Below, piece by piece: positions 63,441 through 64,000 of a DNA stretch of 64,000 bases. The translations under genes and the position numbers were made by a program. Each line of letters opens with the position of its first letter. Within the stretch, counting starts at the first letter, position 1. The notes under the pieces were generated by a model, which saw only the letters and a program-made list of their open reading frames with translations, was not told the DNA's origin and did no database searches. The stretch covers positions 17,223-81,222 of the forward strand of contig CAZBGY010000005.1 of the NCBI GenBank assembly GCA_964491605.1. Reading direction: 5' to 3'. The stretch comes from DRYS01 sp964491605. Its GTDB lineage: Archaea; Thermoproteota; CALKCG01; B24; DRYS01.

Positions 63441-64000
63441 CGACTTAGATTCCGGGTTAGCTTTGCCCATGTAGTCGTAGTAGATATCAGGCGACAAATC
63501 ATTCTGCAATGCGGATTTTGGGATATTCCCCTTATGGTTTTAACTAGAAACCATAAGCCCGTTGCTATTTTGAGAAGCTTAGATGATGATAGCCATGTTA
63601 AGACTAGAATAGCACAATATGAAGCTTTAAAAAACGGTAAAGGTGTTCTGATAGCTAAGACAATAGTTTTAAGCAAAATCGAAAGCCAAAACGTCATCTT
63701 AAGGAAATATGGTTTAGAACAACATGACTTGATGGCTGTTAAGGTTAAAATAGAGAATATTGAATCGGCTAACATCAAGGATGTGAGGAAAAGGCTTCTA
63801 CCCATTGAAGGCAAGGCTTCAGAATTCTATTTCCGTCAAATCTTTCAGCTATTGACTAAAGGCTTGAGAGTTGATAAGCGTAAGGGATGGAAAGCGTTTG
63901 ACGGAGTAAACAACACTTTTAATCTAGCCTATACCATTCTTAAATACCGTGTCCACTCAGCAATTCTGAAGGCTCATCTTGAACCGTACTTAGGTTTTGT
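63441..64000 (+). pseudogene. cas1: cas1 (CRISPR integrase), N-terminus interrupted, cut by window edge
   Basis: From 63441 to the edge the frame encodes about 186 residues of Cas1, the endonuclease that inserts spacers. Visible: CGFWDIPLMVLTRNHKPVAIL (N-terminal domain end), SHVKTRIAQYEAL, the metal glutamate in IEGKASEFYFRQIF, and WKAFDGVNNTFNLAYTILKYRVHSAI, with HLEPYLGF (histidine plus motif) at the edge. No ATG or Shine-Dalgarno fits; the first in-frame ATG is 63534. A TGA at 63438 and further stops upstream interrupt what should be the N-terminal 50-70 residues, with only the piece RFRVSFAHVVVV resembling Cas1 in frame. A start codon such as CTG 63504 cannot be excluded. It may be a damaged gene or an assembly error. 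Confidence 0.8.

Noticed and set aside
63389..63814. 141-aa frame on the minus strand at the right edge
   Set aside because: It is the antisense of cas1, hydrophobic by chance, with no family resemblance.

Overview
The window is archaeal DNA, read from a draft or metagenome assembly: it holds a 100-base N gap, and genes run off both ends. It carries archaeal/eukaryote-type RNase P proteins, Nop10, Nep1, eIF2-alpha, eS27, the P-stalk proteins uL10/bL12-type P1, Spt5, Sec61-beta and SecE, Alba, RPA, endonuclease Q, class I lysyl-tRNA synthetase, DtdA, type II methionine aminopeptidase and a tetraether-synthase-like radical SAM protein. Isoleucine is mostly ATA and arginine mostly AGA/AGG; many starts are TTG or GTG. 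A TACK-group (Thermoproteota-like) and probably thermophilic lineage fits best, but the exact phylum cannot be read from this sequence alone.

Layout. 1-1.3 kb is the right end of the exosome/RNase P operon (COG1325, rnp3, rnp2; minus strand). 1.3-8 kb holds two stand-alone Lrp-type sensor domains, a hexapeptide acyltransferase, pyrI, an NrdD-like reductase, UMP kinase, and a translation operon (eS27, eIF2-alpha, Nop10, PAC2). 8-13.2 kb holds DUF424, an M48 protease, nep1, rnp4 and the rpl1-rpl10-rpl12 operon. 13.3-16.4 kb is a metal-uptake operon (DtxR regulator plus zinc/manganese-type ABC transporter) with a palindromic operator between its TATA box and first codon. 16.4-24.7 kb is metabolic: a 2-hydroxyacid dehydrogenase, a very long transaldolase-like protein divergent from a four-gene set (MDR dehydrogenase, HTH regulator with a possible S-layer-like domain, corrinoid-activating RACo-like protein, DapA/aldolase-family protein). 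The initiator tRNA follows.

25-36.5 kb is mixed housekeeping: AbrB-PhoU, the Tes-like radical SAM protein, Alba, a class III aminotransferase lacking its catalytic lysine, RPA, DUF2070, Sec61-beta, MazG, L11-Spt5-SecE, DtdA and ArgF. 36.6-46.7 kb is more accessory: a LacZ-type beta-galactosidase, a small MDR dehydrogenase, an ECF-S-like membrane protein, a sugar epimerase, an unknown 155-aa protein, a PhnP-like hydrolase, UPF0201, an MFS transporter and a methanogenesis-marker-8 (DUF2099) homolog. A 580-bp stretch with hairpins and no intact gene follows.

47.3-63 kb holds an Hrq1-like helicase, an aminotransferase, the scaffold gap, a FucA-AOR pair, an unlinked 5S rRNA gene, DUF1512, methionine aminopeptidase, LysRS with an altered KMSKS loop, an epimerase, a UroD-like protein, a DJ-1 protein and EndoQ. 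The right edge carries most of a cas1 gene whose N-terminal region is interrupted by stops. No CRISPR array is visible.

Together the genes suggest a heterotroph using sugars (LacZ, epimerases, aldolases, AOR), with tetraether lipids and remnants of C1/corrinoid metabolism (RACo-like, UroD-like, Mmp8). The most unusual items are the lysine-less aminotransferase, the 730-aa transaldolase-like protein with its divergent neighbourhood, the NrdD-like protein without a clear glycyl-radical motif, and the damaged cas1 locus.
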